From Paracoccaceae bacterium (lineage in GTDB: Bacteria > Pseudomonadota > Alphaproteobacteria > Rhodobacterales > Rhodobacteraceae), in contig WGNF01000007.1 of the NCBI GenBank assembly GCA_016124615.1, positions 356,012 to 420,011 on the forward strand: 64,000 nucleotides of DNA. Reading direction: 5' to 3'. The position numbers and the translations under genes were made by a program. Of this stretch, positions 55,997 to 63,884 are shown piece after piece. The stretch's first letter is position 1. Every line of letters starts with the position of its first letter. The notes beneath the pieces are model-generated. The model was not told the DNA's origin and did no database searches. It saw nothing but the letters and a program-made list of their open reading frames with translations.

Positions 55997-56530
55997 ATGC
56001 GTAAGTTCATCCTGCAGGGCCTGACCTCTCGCCCGCTGACCGAACCGGCCCCCGGCCCTGCCGACGCCGACATCCAGGAACTCGGCCGCGCGCTGCAAAC
56101 CCGCCTGCGCCGCCGCCTTGGCCGCAGCCTGTCGATCCGCGCCGTCGATGCCGGTTCCTGCAACGGCTGCGAGTTGGAGCTTTCGGCCCTTTCCAACCCG
56201 TTCTACGACCTCGAACGTTTCGGGCTGCACTTCGTCGCCTCGCCCCGCCACGCCGACGTGCTGATGGTCACCGGCCCCGTCACCCGCAACATGCGCGAGG
56301 CGCTGGAACGGACTTACGCCGCCACACCCGACCCGAAATGGGTCATCGCGGTGGGCGATTGCGGCAAGGATGGCGGTTGCTTCAAGGGCAGCTATGCGAT
56401 CTGCGGCGGGGTGGGCGCGGTGATCCCGGTCGATCTGCACATTCCCGGCTGCCCGCCGACGCCGACCGCGCTGCTGCAGGGTCTGATCGCGCTGCTGGAC
56501 CTGTCGGCGCCCCGCCGCAGTGCAACATGA
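55997..56530 (+). CDS. hyfI: HyfI/NuoB-like iron-sulfur small subunit
   Basis: A 177-residue small subunit. All four ligands of the proximal [4Fe-4S] cluster are present: C55-N-G-C58, C122 in G-D-C-G, and C152 in P-G-C-P-P. G-S-Y-A-I-C-G-G-V-G and H-I-P-G-C-P-P-T-P are the family blocks. It should pass electrons to or from the HyfG site. The N-terminus (MRKFILQGLTSRPLTEPAPG) is short, without signal, so the arm is cytoplasmic. Confidence 0.92.
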   Translation: MRKFILQGLTSRPLTEPAPGPADADIQELGRALQTRLRRRLGRSLSIRAVDAGSCNGCELELSALSNPFYDLERFGLHFVASPRHADVLMVTGPVTRNMREALERTYAATPDPKWVIAVGDCGKDGGCFKGSYAICGGVGAVIPVDLHIPGCPPTPTALLQGLIALLDLSAPRRSAT

Positions 56531-56599
56531 CAATTCAATTGCCATCATAAGCAAAAAACGGAATATATAGGTGAGTCTGTTCCGGGAGGGGGTGGGCCA

Positions 56600-57742
56600 G
56601 TGACGCGAAAGGCCCCGATGACACCTGCGTTCATCAGTTCCGAGATTTACCGCGCGACCGGCTACCGGGGCAATCACCCGCTGGCCATCGCGCGCATCGG
56701 TTCGGTGATGACGCTGGCCGAACAGCTCGGCTGGTTCGGCCCCGCCACGCCCTCCCTCGAAAGCCCGCAGGCGAGCCTTGAGGAGATTTTGCGCTTTCAC
56801 GACCGCGCCTATGTCTGCGCCATGCTGCGCGCCGAAGCCGCAGGCCAGGTCAGCGAAGAGATGCGGGCGGCCTACAATATCGGCACTTTGGAAAACCCGG
56901 TGTTCAAGGGGCTGTTCCAGCGCGCCAGCACCTCGGTCGGCGGCTCGATCCTTGCCGCCCGGCACGCGCTGCAACACGGCATCGCCTACCACCCGGCGGG
57001 CGGTACCCATCACGGGCTTCGCGCCCGCGCCAACGGGTTCTGCTTCTTCAACGATCCGGTCTTCGCGATCCTGACGCTGCTCGACGAGGGCCTGACCCGC
57101 GTGCTTTACATCGACCTTGACGCCCATCACGGCGACGGGGTCGAGTTGGCCTTTGCCGACGATCCCCGCGTCATGACGATCTCGATGCACGAGGAACACC
57201 GTTGGCCCTTCACCGGGCGCCTGCATGACCGCGCCGGGGGCATGGCGCGCAACCTGCCGGTGCCGCGTGAGATGAACGATACCGAGTTCGATTACCTCAT
57301 CGAGCATGCCGTGCTGCCGCTGGCGAACGGCTTCGCGCCCGAGGCCGTGGTGCTGACCTGCGGCGCCGATCCGCTGAAGGGCGATCCGCTGTCGTCGCTG
57401 GCGCTGTCCAACATCGCCCTGCTCGACGCGGTGATGCGGTTGACGACGCTGGCCCCGGCCACGGTCGTGCTGGGCGGCGGCGGCTACAATCCCTGGACGG
57501 TGGCGCGGTTCTGGACCGCGCTCTGGGGCCGGATCGCCGGGCATCCGATGCCGACGCACCTGCCGCCCGAGGCCGAGGCCTTGCTGCGCGCGCTCGACTG
57601 CGATCTGGTGGACGAGGAAGACCGCGCCGAGGCCTGGATGACGACCCTGATCGACACGCGCAACGACGGCCCGCTGCGCGACCGCTTCCGGCAGATCGCC
57701 GCGGCGGTATTGGCGCCGAAGGCGGATGTGCAGGCGGCGTGA
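56600..57742 (+). CDS. Histone deacetylase-family (AcuC/acetylpolyamine-hydrolase-like) protein
   Basis: A 380-residue zinc hydrolase. The active-site H137-H138 (G-G-T-H-H-G), zinc ligands Asp174 and His176 (D-L-D-A-H-H-G-D-G) and Asp257 (C-G-A-D-P-L) and the catalytic Tyr near 297 (G-G-G-G-Y-N) are all kept, so it is probably active. Substrates of bacterial members include acetyl-lysine, acetylpolyamines and other amides. GTG at 56600 with GGGAGGGGG upstream is the likely start. An AT-rich stretch upstream (TTGCCA 56539-56544, TATATA about 56564) may be an internal promoter, so the lip genes may be read separately from hyf. Confidence 0.88.
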   Translation: MTRKAPMTPAFISSEIYRATGYRGNHPLAIARIGSVMTLAEQLGWFGPATPSLESPQASLEEILRFHDRAYVCAMLRAEAAGQVSEEMRAAYNIGTLENPVFKGLFQRASTSVGGSILAARHALQHGIAYHPAGGTHHGLRARANGFCFFNDPVFAILTLLDEGLTRVLYIDLDAHHGDGVELAFADDPRVMTISMHEEHRWPFTGRLHDRAGGMARNLPVPREMNDTEFDYLIEHAVLPLANGFAPEAVVLTCGADPLKGDPLSSLALSNIALLDAVMRLTTLAPATVVLGGGGYNPWTVARFWTALWGRIAGHPMPTHLPPEAEALLRALDCDLVDEEDRAEAWMTTLIDTRNDGPLRDRFRQIAAAVLAPKADVQAA

Positions 57743-57773
57743 TAGCGCCGCGACTTGGAGAGGAGCGAGGACG

Positions 57774-58823
57774 ATGACCGGATGGTATGACAGGCTCGGC
57801 GCCATCGAGGCGCTGGAGGATGCCAGCTTCGACCCCGCGCTGGTCGCCGCGATGCAACAGGCCGCGGCCACCCGCCCGCTGCCGCGCCTGCGCTTCTCGA
57901 CCCCCACGTTCAAGGAATACGACACGTCCGATGTGAAGGGCTGCGGCAAGAACTCCTTCCCCGCCTTCTCGATCACCGCCGGGGCCTGCGCGCTCGACTG
58001 CGACCATTGTCAGGCCAAGATTCTGGAGCCGATGATCCCGGCGACCAAGCCCGAGATGCTGGATCAGAAGGTCCGCGACCTGATCCGGCTGCAGGGGTTG
58101 CAGGGCTTCTTGCTGTCGGGCGGCTCGAACCGCAAGAACGAGATCCGCTACGAACGTTTCTACCCCATCATCGAGGGGCTGAAGCGCGACTTCCCCGATC
58201 TGAAGGTCGCAATCCACACCGCCCTGACCGACGCGGCGGGCGCGAAGCGGATGGAATCGGCAGGCGTCGACACCGCGATGATGGATGTGATCGGCTCGGA
58301 TGCTACCATCAAGCAGGTCTACCACCTCGACCGCCCGGTGGAGGATTTCGAGGAAACGCTGGCCGCCCTGACCGCCACCAGCATGGAAATCTCGCCCCAT
58401 ATCGTCATCGGCCTGCACTACGGCGAGTTGCGCGGCGAAGAGCGGGCGCTGGAAATGGTCGCGCGCTATCCTGTCAACGCGCTGGTGCTGGTGGTGATCA
58501 TGCCGTTCTACGCGCGTCCCGGCACCTTCAAGACGCCGGAAACCGCCGATGTGGGCCGCATCTTCCTCGACGCGCGTCAGAAGATGGGCGACCGGCAGGT
58601 ACTGCTGGGCTGCGCCCGCCCCGCCGGGCTGCACAAGCAGGTGACAGATGCCTATGCGGTGATGGCGGGCCTCGACGGCATCGCCTTCCCGGCCGAGGGC
58701 GCGGTGCAGGTGGCGCAGGCGACTGGGCGCGACTGGCATCAGGAACATGCCTGCTGTTCGATCAAGATCGGCGCCAGCCTTGGCAAGGGCGTGGGCCTCA
58801 AGCTCCGCTCCTGCGCGGCATGA
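57774..58823 (+). CDS. lipS1: Radical SAM protein, LipS1-like (lipoyl synthase component)
   Basis: A 349-residue radical SAM enzyme. The SAM cluster motif is C72-A-L-D-C76-D-H-C79 (CxxxCxxC), followed by F-L-L-S-G-G-S-N, V-A-I-H-T-A-L and D-V-I-G-S-D-A-T-I-K-Q-V-Y-H-L. This pattern matches the group of biotin-synthase-like proteins of COG1856 type, from which one half of the two-protein LipS1/LipS2 lipoyl synthase derives. More cysteines at the C-terminus (C327, C328, C347) could hold an auxiliary cluster. LipS1 is inferred from motif and from the gene order with lipT, lipS2 and a lipoate ligase. GAGAGGAGCGAGG precedes the ATG. Confidence 0.78.
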   Translation: MTGWYDRLGAIEALEDASFDPALVAAMQQAAATRPLPRLRFSTPTFKEYDTSDVKGCGKNSFPAFSITAGACALDCDHCQAKILEPMIPATKPEMLDQKVRDLIRLQGLQGFLLSGGSNRKNEIRYERFYPIIEGLKRDFPDLKVAIHTALTDAAGAKRMESAGVDTAMMDVIGSDATIKQVYHLDRPVEDFEETLAALTATSMEISPHIVIGLHYGELRGEERALEMVARYPVNALVLVVIMPFYARPGTFKTPETADVGRIFLDARQKMGDRQVLLGCARPAGLHKQVTDAYAVMAGLDGIAFPAEGAVQVAQATGRDWHQEHACCSIKIGASLGKGVGLKLRSCAA

Positions 58824-59938
58824 GGGCCGCATTCGACATTGACGTTCTGGTGGCGGGGCTGGGCCCGGCCGGGGCCGCTGCCGCCGCTGCGGCGGCACAG
58901 GCGGGCGCGCGTGTGCTGGCAGTCGATCGCCGCACGGAACCGGGCCTGCCGGTGCAATGCGCCGAATTCGTGCCGATGATGCTGGGCGTGGATACCGCCG
59001 CCGTCTCCACCGCCCGCGTGCAGGACATCGCCGCGATGGACACCTACGTCCGCGAAGCTGCGGCCGAGATCACCCCGGATTTCCGGGGCCACATGATCGA
59101 CCGCGCCGCCTTCGATGCCGCGCTGGTGCGCGCCGCCGAGGCTGCCGGGGCCACCTGCCGCTTTGCCACCCTGATCCGCGACATCGCTGCCGATGGCACC
59201 GTGACCTTGGCCGATGGCACCACGATCCGGCCCCGGGTGCTGATCGGTGCCGATGGCCCGCGTTCGCTGGTGGGCCGCGCCGTGGGGATGCCCAACACCG
59301 CGCTGGTCGAAACCCGCCAGATCACGGTGGACCTGCTGCAACCGCACGAGGCCACCGACATCTTCCTGCGGCCAGAGATCGAGGGCGGCTATGGCTGGCT
59401 GTTTCCCAAGGGCAAGCTCTGCAACCTCGGCCTAGGTGTCGTCCCCTCGTCGAAGGCGCGACTGAAGCCGCTGCTCTGCGAACTTCATATGGAACTCGTG
59501 GCGCAAGGCCGCGTGGGCACACGCATCCACGCCACCACCGGCGGCGCGATCCCGGTGGGCGGCATCGCGGGCCTCGCCGCGCGCCTTGGGCAAACCGCGG
59601 TGCTGCTGGCCGGCGATGCCGCGGGCCTTGTCAACCCGGTCACCGGCGCAGGGATCAACCCGGCGGTGCTGTCCGGCCAGATGGCCGGGCGCGCCGCCGC
59701 CGCGCTCGTCGCAGGCGACACGACCGCCGCCGAAGATTATGCTGAAGAGGCCGAAGACCTCTTTGGCCCGTCGATCGCCCTTGCCCTGCGCCGCCGACGC
59801 GAGGTGCTGGCCGCCTACGCGGCCGGACAGAAACCCGACGATGCCGCGCTGCGCCGTGGCTGGATCGCCTATTCCGACTACTGGGACCGCACGACGGCCC
59901 CGGCACACGACCTATGGGAGGCTAGAGAACCCGCATGA
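58820..59938 (+). CDS. lipT: Geranylgeranyl-reductase-family flavoprotein, LipT-like
   Basis: A 372-residue FAD oxidoreductase. G-L-G-P-A-G (13-18) is the dinucleotide loop, G-A-D-G-P-R-S (143-149) the FAD motif, and G-D-A-A-G-L-V-N-P-V-T-G-A-G-I (265-279) the second FAD motif of the geranylgeranyl reductase/PHBH-like fold. The gene lies between two radical SAM genes and overlaps both (ATGA). In the alternative lipoate assembly cluster a flavoprotein named LipT occupies this place and is thought to supply electrons; that assignment rests on context. A prenyl reductase role is the alternative, but no prenyl genes are near. Confidence 0.75.
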   Translation: MRAAFDIDVLVAGLGPAGAAAAAAAAQAGARVLAVDRRTEPGLPVQCAEFVPMMLGVDTAAVSTARVQDIAAMDTYVREAAAEITPDFRGHMIDRAAFDAALVRAAEAAGATCRFATLIRDIAADGTVTLADGTTIRPRVLIGADGPRSLVGRAVGMPNTALVETRQITVDLLQPHEATDIFLRPEIEGGYGWLFPKGKLCNLGLGVVPSSKARLKPLLCELHMELVAQGRVGTRIHATTGGAIPVGGIAGLAARLGQTAVLLAGDAAGLVNPVTGAGINPAVLSGQMAGRAAAALVAGDTTAAEDYAEEAEDLFGPSIALALRRRREVLAAYAAGQKPDDAALRRGWIAYSDYWDRTTAPAHDLWEAREPA

Positions 59939-61227
59939 CCTGCTTGAAACCGGAAGGCGCGCTGCCCGGCGCCAAGGGGGCCGGCGGCCTCGACTTCAAC
60001 GCCTATGACCTGATGGAGCCGCGCGCGCCGGGCCGGGTGCCCGCGATGATGAAGAACGGCAAGCCGGTAAAGGATGCCAACCTCGCGCCCGACGGGCTTT
60101 ACCGCCCCGATTACCGCATGCTGACGCCGCACATGCGGTCACCCGAGTATGTGCAGATGTCCACCGCCGCCGCGATCACGCTGGGGTTGGTGGAAGGCCA
60201 GATGCACCGCTGCGCCTGCACGCGCTGCCTGAACCTGCTCTTGACCTACCCCGAGGGCTGCCGCGCCAACTGCGCCTATTGCGGTCTGGCCCGCCACCGC
60301 GAGGCCGAACGCAACTACGCCGACCGCAACTTCATCCGCGTCGACTGGCCCGCCGTCTCGATGGATGAAATCGTGGACCGGGTCGCGGCCGACGTGGCGG
60401 GAAGCCCGTTCCACCGCATGTGCATCTCGATGATCACCCACCCGAACTCCGACGAGGATACGGTGACGGTGCTGAAGAAATGGACCGACCGCATCGACCC
60501 CGATGCGATCCCGATCTCGATCCTGTCCAACCCCACCACGATGACGCGCCATGACGTGCAGACGCTGCGCGACATGGGGTCCGACATCTTCACCGTGGCG
60601 CTCGACGCCGCCACGCCGGAGCTGTTCGACCGCACCCGTGGCCACGGCGTGCAATCGCCGCACACCTGGGCGAAATACTGGGAAATCATGATGGAGGCCC
60701 GCGACATCTTCGGGCCGAAGAAGTTCGGCGCCCATATCATCGTCGGCATGGGCGAAACGGAATACGAAGTGATGAAGGTGGTGCAGGATATCGTCGATCT
60801 GGACGGCCACAGCCACATGTTCTGCTTCTTCCCGGAAAAGGGCAGCCTGATGGACCACCTGCCCGCCACCCCGCGCGACCAGTGGCGGCGGGTGCAGCTG
60901 GCGCGCTACCTCGTCGATTATTGCGGCGTCCGGGTCGAACAGATGAAGTTCGACGATCAGGGCCGCATCATCGACTTCGGCATGCCGGGGTCGGAACTGG
61001 CGCCCATCGTCGACGCGGGCATCGCCTTCCGCACCTCGGGCTGCCCCGGCAAGTTCGCCGATGACATTTCGGCCTGCGACCGCCCCTATGGCGACAGCCC
61101 GCCCTCCAACATCGCCAGCTACCCGTTCCCGCTGAAGGACGTCGACATCCGCAAGGTGCGCAGCCAGTTGAACATGGACCGCCCCGGCGAAAGCTACACG
61201 CCGGGCGAGGAGTTCGACGACCTGTGA
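59935..61227 (+). CDS. lipS2: Radical SAM protein, LipS2-like (lipoyl synthase component)
   Basis: A 430-residue radical SAM protein. C109-R-A-N-C113-A-Y-C116 is the SAM cluster motif; a second cysteine group C93-x-C95-x-x-C98 precedes it and two more cysteines lie near the C-terminus (T-S-G-C-P-G, S-A-C-D), enough for an auxiliary sulfur-donating cluster as in other sulfur-inserting enzymes. Regions I-S-M-I-T-H-P-N-S-D-E and H-I-I-V-G-M-G-E-T-E resemble biotin-synthase-related proteins. It overlaps lipT by four bases and the ligase by four. Confidence 0.78.
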   Translation: MTCLKPEGALPGAKGAGGLDFNAYDLMEPRAPGRVPAMMKNGKPVKDANLAPDGLYRPDYRMLTPHMRSPEYVQMSTAAAITLGLVEGQMHRCACTRCLNLLLTYPEGCRANCAYCGLARHREAERNYADRNFIRVDWPAVSMDEIVDRVAADVAGSPFHRMCISMITHPNSDEDTVTVLKKWTDRIDPDAIPISILSNPTTMTRHDVQTLRDMGSDIFTVALDAATPELFDRTRGHGVQSPHTWAKYWEIMMEARDIFGPKKFGAHIIVGMGETEYEVMKVVQDIVDLDGHSHMFCFFPEKGSLMDHLPATPRDQWRRVQLARYLVDYCGVRVEQMKFDDQGRIIDFGMPGSELAPIVDAGIAFRTSGCPGKFADDISACDRPYGDSPPSNIASYPFPLKDVDIRKVRSQLNMDRPGESYTPGEEFDDL

Positions 61228-62282
61228 AACCCTTCCGCGTCATCGACACCGGGTTGCGCTCCGGCCGTGCCGGGATGGCCTTCGATCAGGCGCTGATCGA
61301 GGGCCACAAGGCGGGCACCACCCCCGACACCATCCGGTTCCTGACGTTCGAACCTTCCGTGCTGGTCGGCCGCCATCAGGCGATCAGCCAGGAATTGCAC
61401 CTTGACGCCTGCCGCGCGGCAGGCGTGGGCATCGGGCGGCGCGTCACCGGCGGCGGCGCGCTTTATCTGGATGAGGGGCAGTTCGGCTGGGAACTGGTTT
61501 TCCACCGCGAAACCCTTGGTCTCAGTTCGCTGGGCGAGGTAGCGCAGGCGCTGTGCGAGGCGGCGGCGGCGGGCCTTTCCCGCCTTGGCATCGCAGCGAA
61601 ATACCGGCCCCGCAACGATATCGAGGTGGATGGCCGCAAGATCTCTGGCACCGGCGGGTTCTTCGACGGCGCTACCATCTTCTACCAGGGCACCACGCTC
61701 TACGCGATGGACGGGGCCAAGATGGCCTCGCTGTTGAACATCCCCGCCGCCAAGCTGGCCAAGCGCGGCCAGACCAGCGGTGCGCAGCGCGTTGTGACCG
61801 TCACCGAACTCTTCAACGGCGCGCCCCCGCCGGTGGCCGAGGTGAAACAGGCGCTGCTCGACGGTTTCGCCGAACGCCTTGGCATCACGCCGCAGTGGGG
61901 CGAGATCACGCCAGCCGAGGAAGCCGCCGCAAGCGCGATCTTCGCCGATGAAATCGGCACCGACGAATTCGTTTACGGCATCGACGACCCGACCGGCGCC
62001 GATGTGCTGTCGGGTAGCCATACCGCCGCGGGCGGCACCATCGCCGCGCACGTCCGGCTGGAGGGCGCGCGCCGCGACCGTATCCGCGAGATCGTCATCA
62101 CCGGCGATTTCTTCGTGACCCCGCCCGCCACGATCCTGAACCTCGAAGCCGCACTACGCGGTGTCGAGGTGGATGAAATCGACGCGGCGGTGGCGGATTT
62201 CTTCACCTCCGCCAGGGTCGGCCTGCTGACCGCCACCCCCGCCGACTTCGCCACGGCGATCCGGGCGGCCGTCACGACCTGA
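61224..62282 (+). CDS. Lipoate-protein ligase with LplA- and LplB-type domains
   Basis: A 352-residue ligase starting at GTG inside the lipS2 stop (GTGA). The LplA-like catalytic domain (about 1-240) contains G-R-R-V-T-G-G-G-A (71-79) and the catalytic lysine K139 in D-G-R-K-I-S-G-T. A C-terminal domain (about 250-350) resembles LplB, the accessory domain needed for full activity. This arrangement is that of sLpl(AB), a ligase of the sHdr-linked lipoate assembly pathway. It is expected to attach octanoate or lipoate to a target protein, whose gene is not in the window. Confidence 0.85.
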   Translation: MKPFRVIDTGLRSGRAGMAFDQALIEGHKAGTTPDTIRFLTFEPSVLVGRHQAISQELHLDACRAAGVGIGRRVTGGGALYLDEGQFGWELVFHRETLGLSSLGEVAQALCEAAAAGLSRLGIAAKYRPRNDIEVDGRKISGTGGFFDGATIFYQGTTLYAMDGAKMASLLNIPAAKLAKRGQTSGAQRVVTVTELFNGAPPPVAEVKQALLDGFAERLGITPQWGEITPAEEAAASAIFADEIGTDEFVYGIDDPTGADVLSGSHTAAGGTIAAHVRLEGARRDRIREIVITGDFFVTPPATILNLEAALRGVEVDEIDAAVADFFTSARVGLLTATPADFATAIRAAVTT

Positions 62283-62287
62283 GCGGG

Positions 62288-63022
62288 TCAGCCAACCGTG
62301 GTGCCGAACATCTGCCCGATCAGCGCCGTCACACCCATCGCCGCCACGCCCCAGACCACCACGCGCAGCACCGCGCGCGAAACCGGCGCGCCGCCCGCCC
62401 GCGCAGACAGCGCGCCCAGCACCGCCAGCCCCACGACCGACACCGCAGTGACCGACCAGATCGCCACCCCCAGCGGCACCAGTGCCGCAATCGACAACGG
62501 CAACGCCGCCCCGATGCCGAAGGAAGCCGCCGAGGCCAGCGCCGCCTGCACCGGCTTTGGCGTGCCGATATGGGTGATGCCGATTTCGTCGCGCGCATGG
62601 GCGCCCAGCGCGTCCTTCACCATCAGCGCCTTGGCCACCTGCAACGCCAGCGCGGGCTCCAACCCCCGGTGTTCGTAGATCGCGGCCAGTTCGTCTGTCT
62701 CGCCCGCCGGGTTGTCGCGCAGCGCCGCGCGTTCCATGTCAAGGTCGGCACGTTCGGTATCGGCCTGCGAACTGACCGAGACATATTCCCCCGACGCCAT
62801 CGACATCGCCCCGGCAACCAGCCCCGCCACCCCGGCCACGAGGATCGCGACCCGATCCGGCGTCGCCGCCGCCACGCCTACGATCAGGCTGCCGGTGGAC
62901 ACGATGCCATCGTTGGCGCCCAGCACGGCGGCGCGCAGCCAGCCGGTGCGATGCGAGTTGTGATGCTCGGCATGCGGCGCCGGTTTGGCGGCCATCGTCG
63001 GCCCGGCACTCGGCTTCGTCAT
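62288..63022 (-). CDS. VIT1/CCC1-family transporter
   Basis: A 244-residue membrane protein of the vacuolar iron transporter family. R-A-A-V-L-G-A-N-D-G-I-V-S-T-G-S-L-I-V-G-V (30-50), G-A-M-S-M-A-S-G-E-Y-V-S-V-S-S-Q (71-86) and a cytoplasmic helical metal-binding segment with many acidic residues (about 88-130) are the family features. It probably moves Fe2+ or Mn2+ across the inner membrane. It overlaps the upstream cytochrome gene by ATGA. Confidence 0.9.
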   Translation of the reverse strand: MTKPSAGPTMAAKPAPHAEHHNSHRTGWLRAAVLGANDGIVSTGSLIVGVAAATPDRVAILVAGVAGLVAGAMSMASGEYVSVSSQADTERADLDMERAALRDNPAGETDELAAIYEHRGLEPALALQVAKALMVKDALGAHARDEIGITHIGTPKPVQAALASAASFGIGAALPLSIAALVPLGVAIWSVTAVSVVGLAVLGALSARAGGAPVSRAVLRVVVWGVAAMGVTALIGQMFGTTVG

Positions 63023-63417
63023 TTCTGCAAACTTTCCAGATAATAGGCGATCGAGAGGAACACCCCGCGGGTAAACAACACCGTTCCGCCCGGCGTGTCG
63101 AGCGCGGCGGATTGGCCGCCCACCAACGTGCTGAAGTCCGGCATCGGCGAGAGGCCGCTATGCGCGCCGATCTGCTCGCTGCCGTCGAGCACGTCGATCA
63201 CATGCAGCATCGGAAAGATGCCGCCGGACCGGGCCGAAAGCGTCGTCAGGTCGGCAGGCTTTGCCGACAGCAGCGCGGCCTTCGGCCCGTCGCCGCGCCC
63301 GTCGGTGCCATGACAGGCGGCGCACATCTGCTGAAACGCCACCTTGCCCGGATCGGGCGGGCTGGCCAGCGCAGGCATGGCAAGCAAGGCGGCAAAGGCA
63401 AGCGGCAACAGACGCAT
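63019..63417 (-). CDS. Mono-haem c-type cytochrome
   Basis: A 132-residue periplasmic protein with a signal peptide (MRLLPLAFAALLAMPALA) and one haem site C32-A-A-C35-H36. A Met in L-S-P-M-P-D-F is the likely sixth ligand. The sequence G-x-x-x-F-Q-Q-M-C-A-A-C-H-G-T-D-G-R-G-D-G-P is of the class I soluble cytochrome kind. It is translationally coupled to the VIT gene, suggesting it serves metal or respiratory electron transfer. Confidence 0.88.
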   Translation of the reverse strand: MRLLPLAFAALLAMPALASPPDPGKVAFQQMCAACHGTDGRGDGPKAALLSAKPADLTTLSARSGGIFPMLHVIDVLDGSEQIGAHSGLSPMPDFSTLVGGQSAALDTPGGTVLFTRGVFLSIAYYLESLQK

Positions 63418-63509
63418 CGGGCGATCCTCCGGCTGATCCTGGGCCAGCCTCGCACGCCCGGCGCCGCGCCGCCTTGATCCCGCGCAAGGTGGCGGCGTCC
63501 GGTCTTCGC

Positions 63510-63550
63510 ATCGGTGCGAAATCGGTGCAAAAACGATATCAAATCGGTGC
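63510..63550. promoter_or_regulatory. Three phased ATCGGTGC repeats upstream of the cytochrome gene
   Basis: ATCGGTGC occurs at 63510, 63521 and 63543, all in the same orientation, with starts 11 and 22 bp apart, that is one and two helical turns. They lie about 95-130 bp upstream of the cytochrome c start. This arrangement suits cooperative binding of a regulator on one face of the DNA. Confidence 0.45.
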
Positions 63551-63884
63551 GCAGATTTTCCAGCCGTTTCAGCCCCTTGCGCGGAAAATGGCGGCGCGCC
63601 GAGGCAATCCCGGAACGCCGCCGCAAGAATTCGTTTGAGAGAGTTTCATCGCCTTGAACTCAGCCCGCTCCAACATCTCCGAGGCAATGTTGTCGCAGGC
63701 CATGAAACAGGTTGCGTCAATACCAGGCCAGATGACCCATCATTTCAGCTTGAACGGCATGGCTAACACACCTTCTAGCCAGTAGTTGCTTAGCGAACGT
63801 TTGCAATCCGAGCTTTCCAACAGATCTAACTGTTTTTGAAGCTTCACTATTAAGTAGCTTCTAGTGTTCCGAGTCTGACGCTTA
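63551..63884. other. Non-coding, lower-GC stretch before the IS remnant
   Basis: I see no supported gene. Composition drops after about 63640. A plus-strand frame around 63645-63785 reads ...SNISEAMLSQAMKQ... but ends in a stop and has no start signal; it may be a decayed remnant. The segment borders the transposase end and may be part of the insertion debris. Confidence 0.4.

Noticed and set aside
49368..56530. A functional NiFe hydrogenase-4 or formate hydrogenlyase
   Set aside because: The large subunit lacks both cysteine pairs that bind nickel, and there are no maturation or formate dehydrogenase genes; the genes keep hyf names only by homology.
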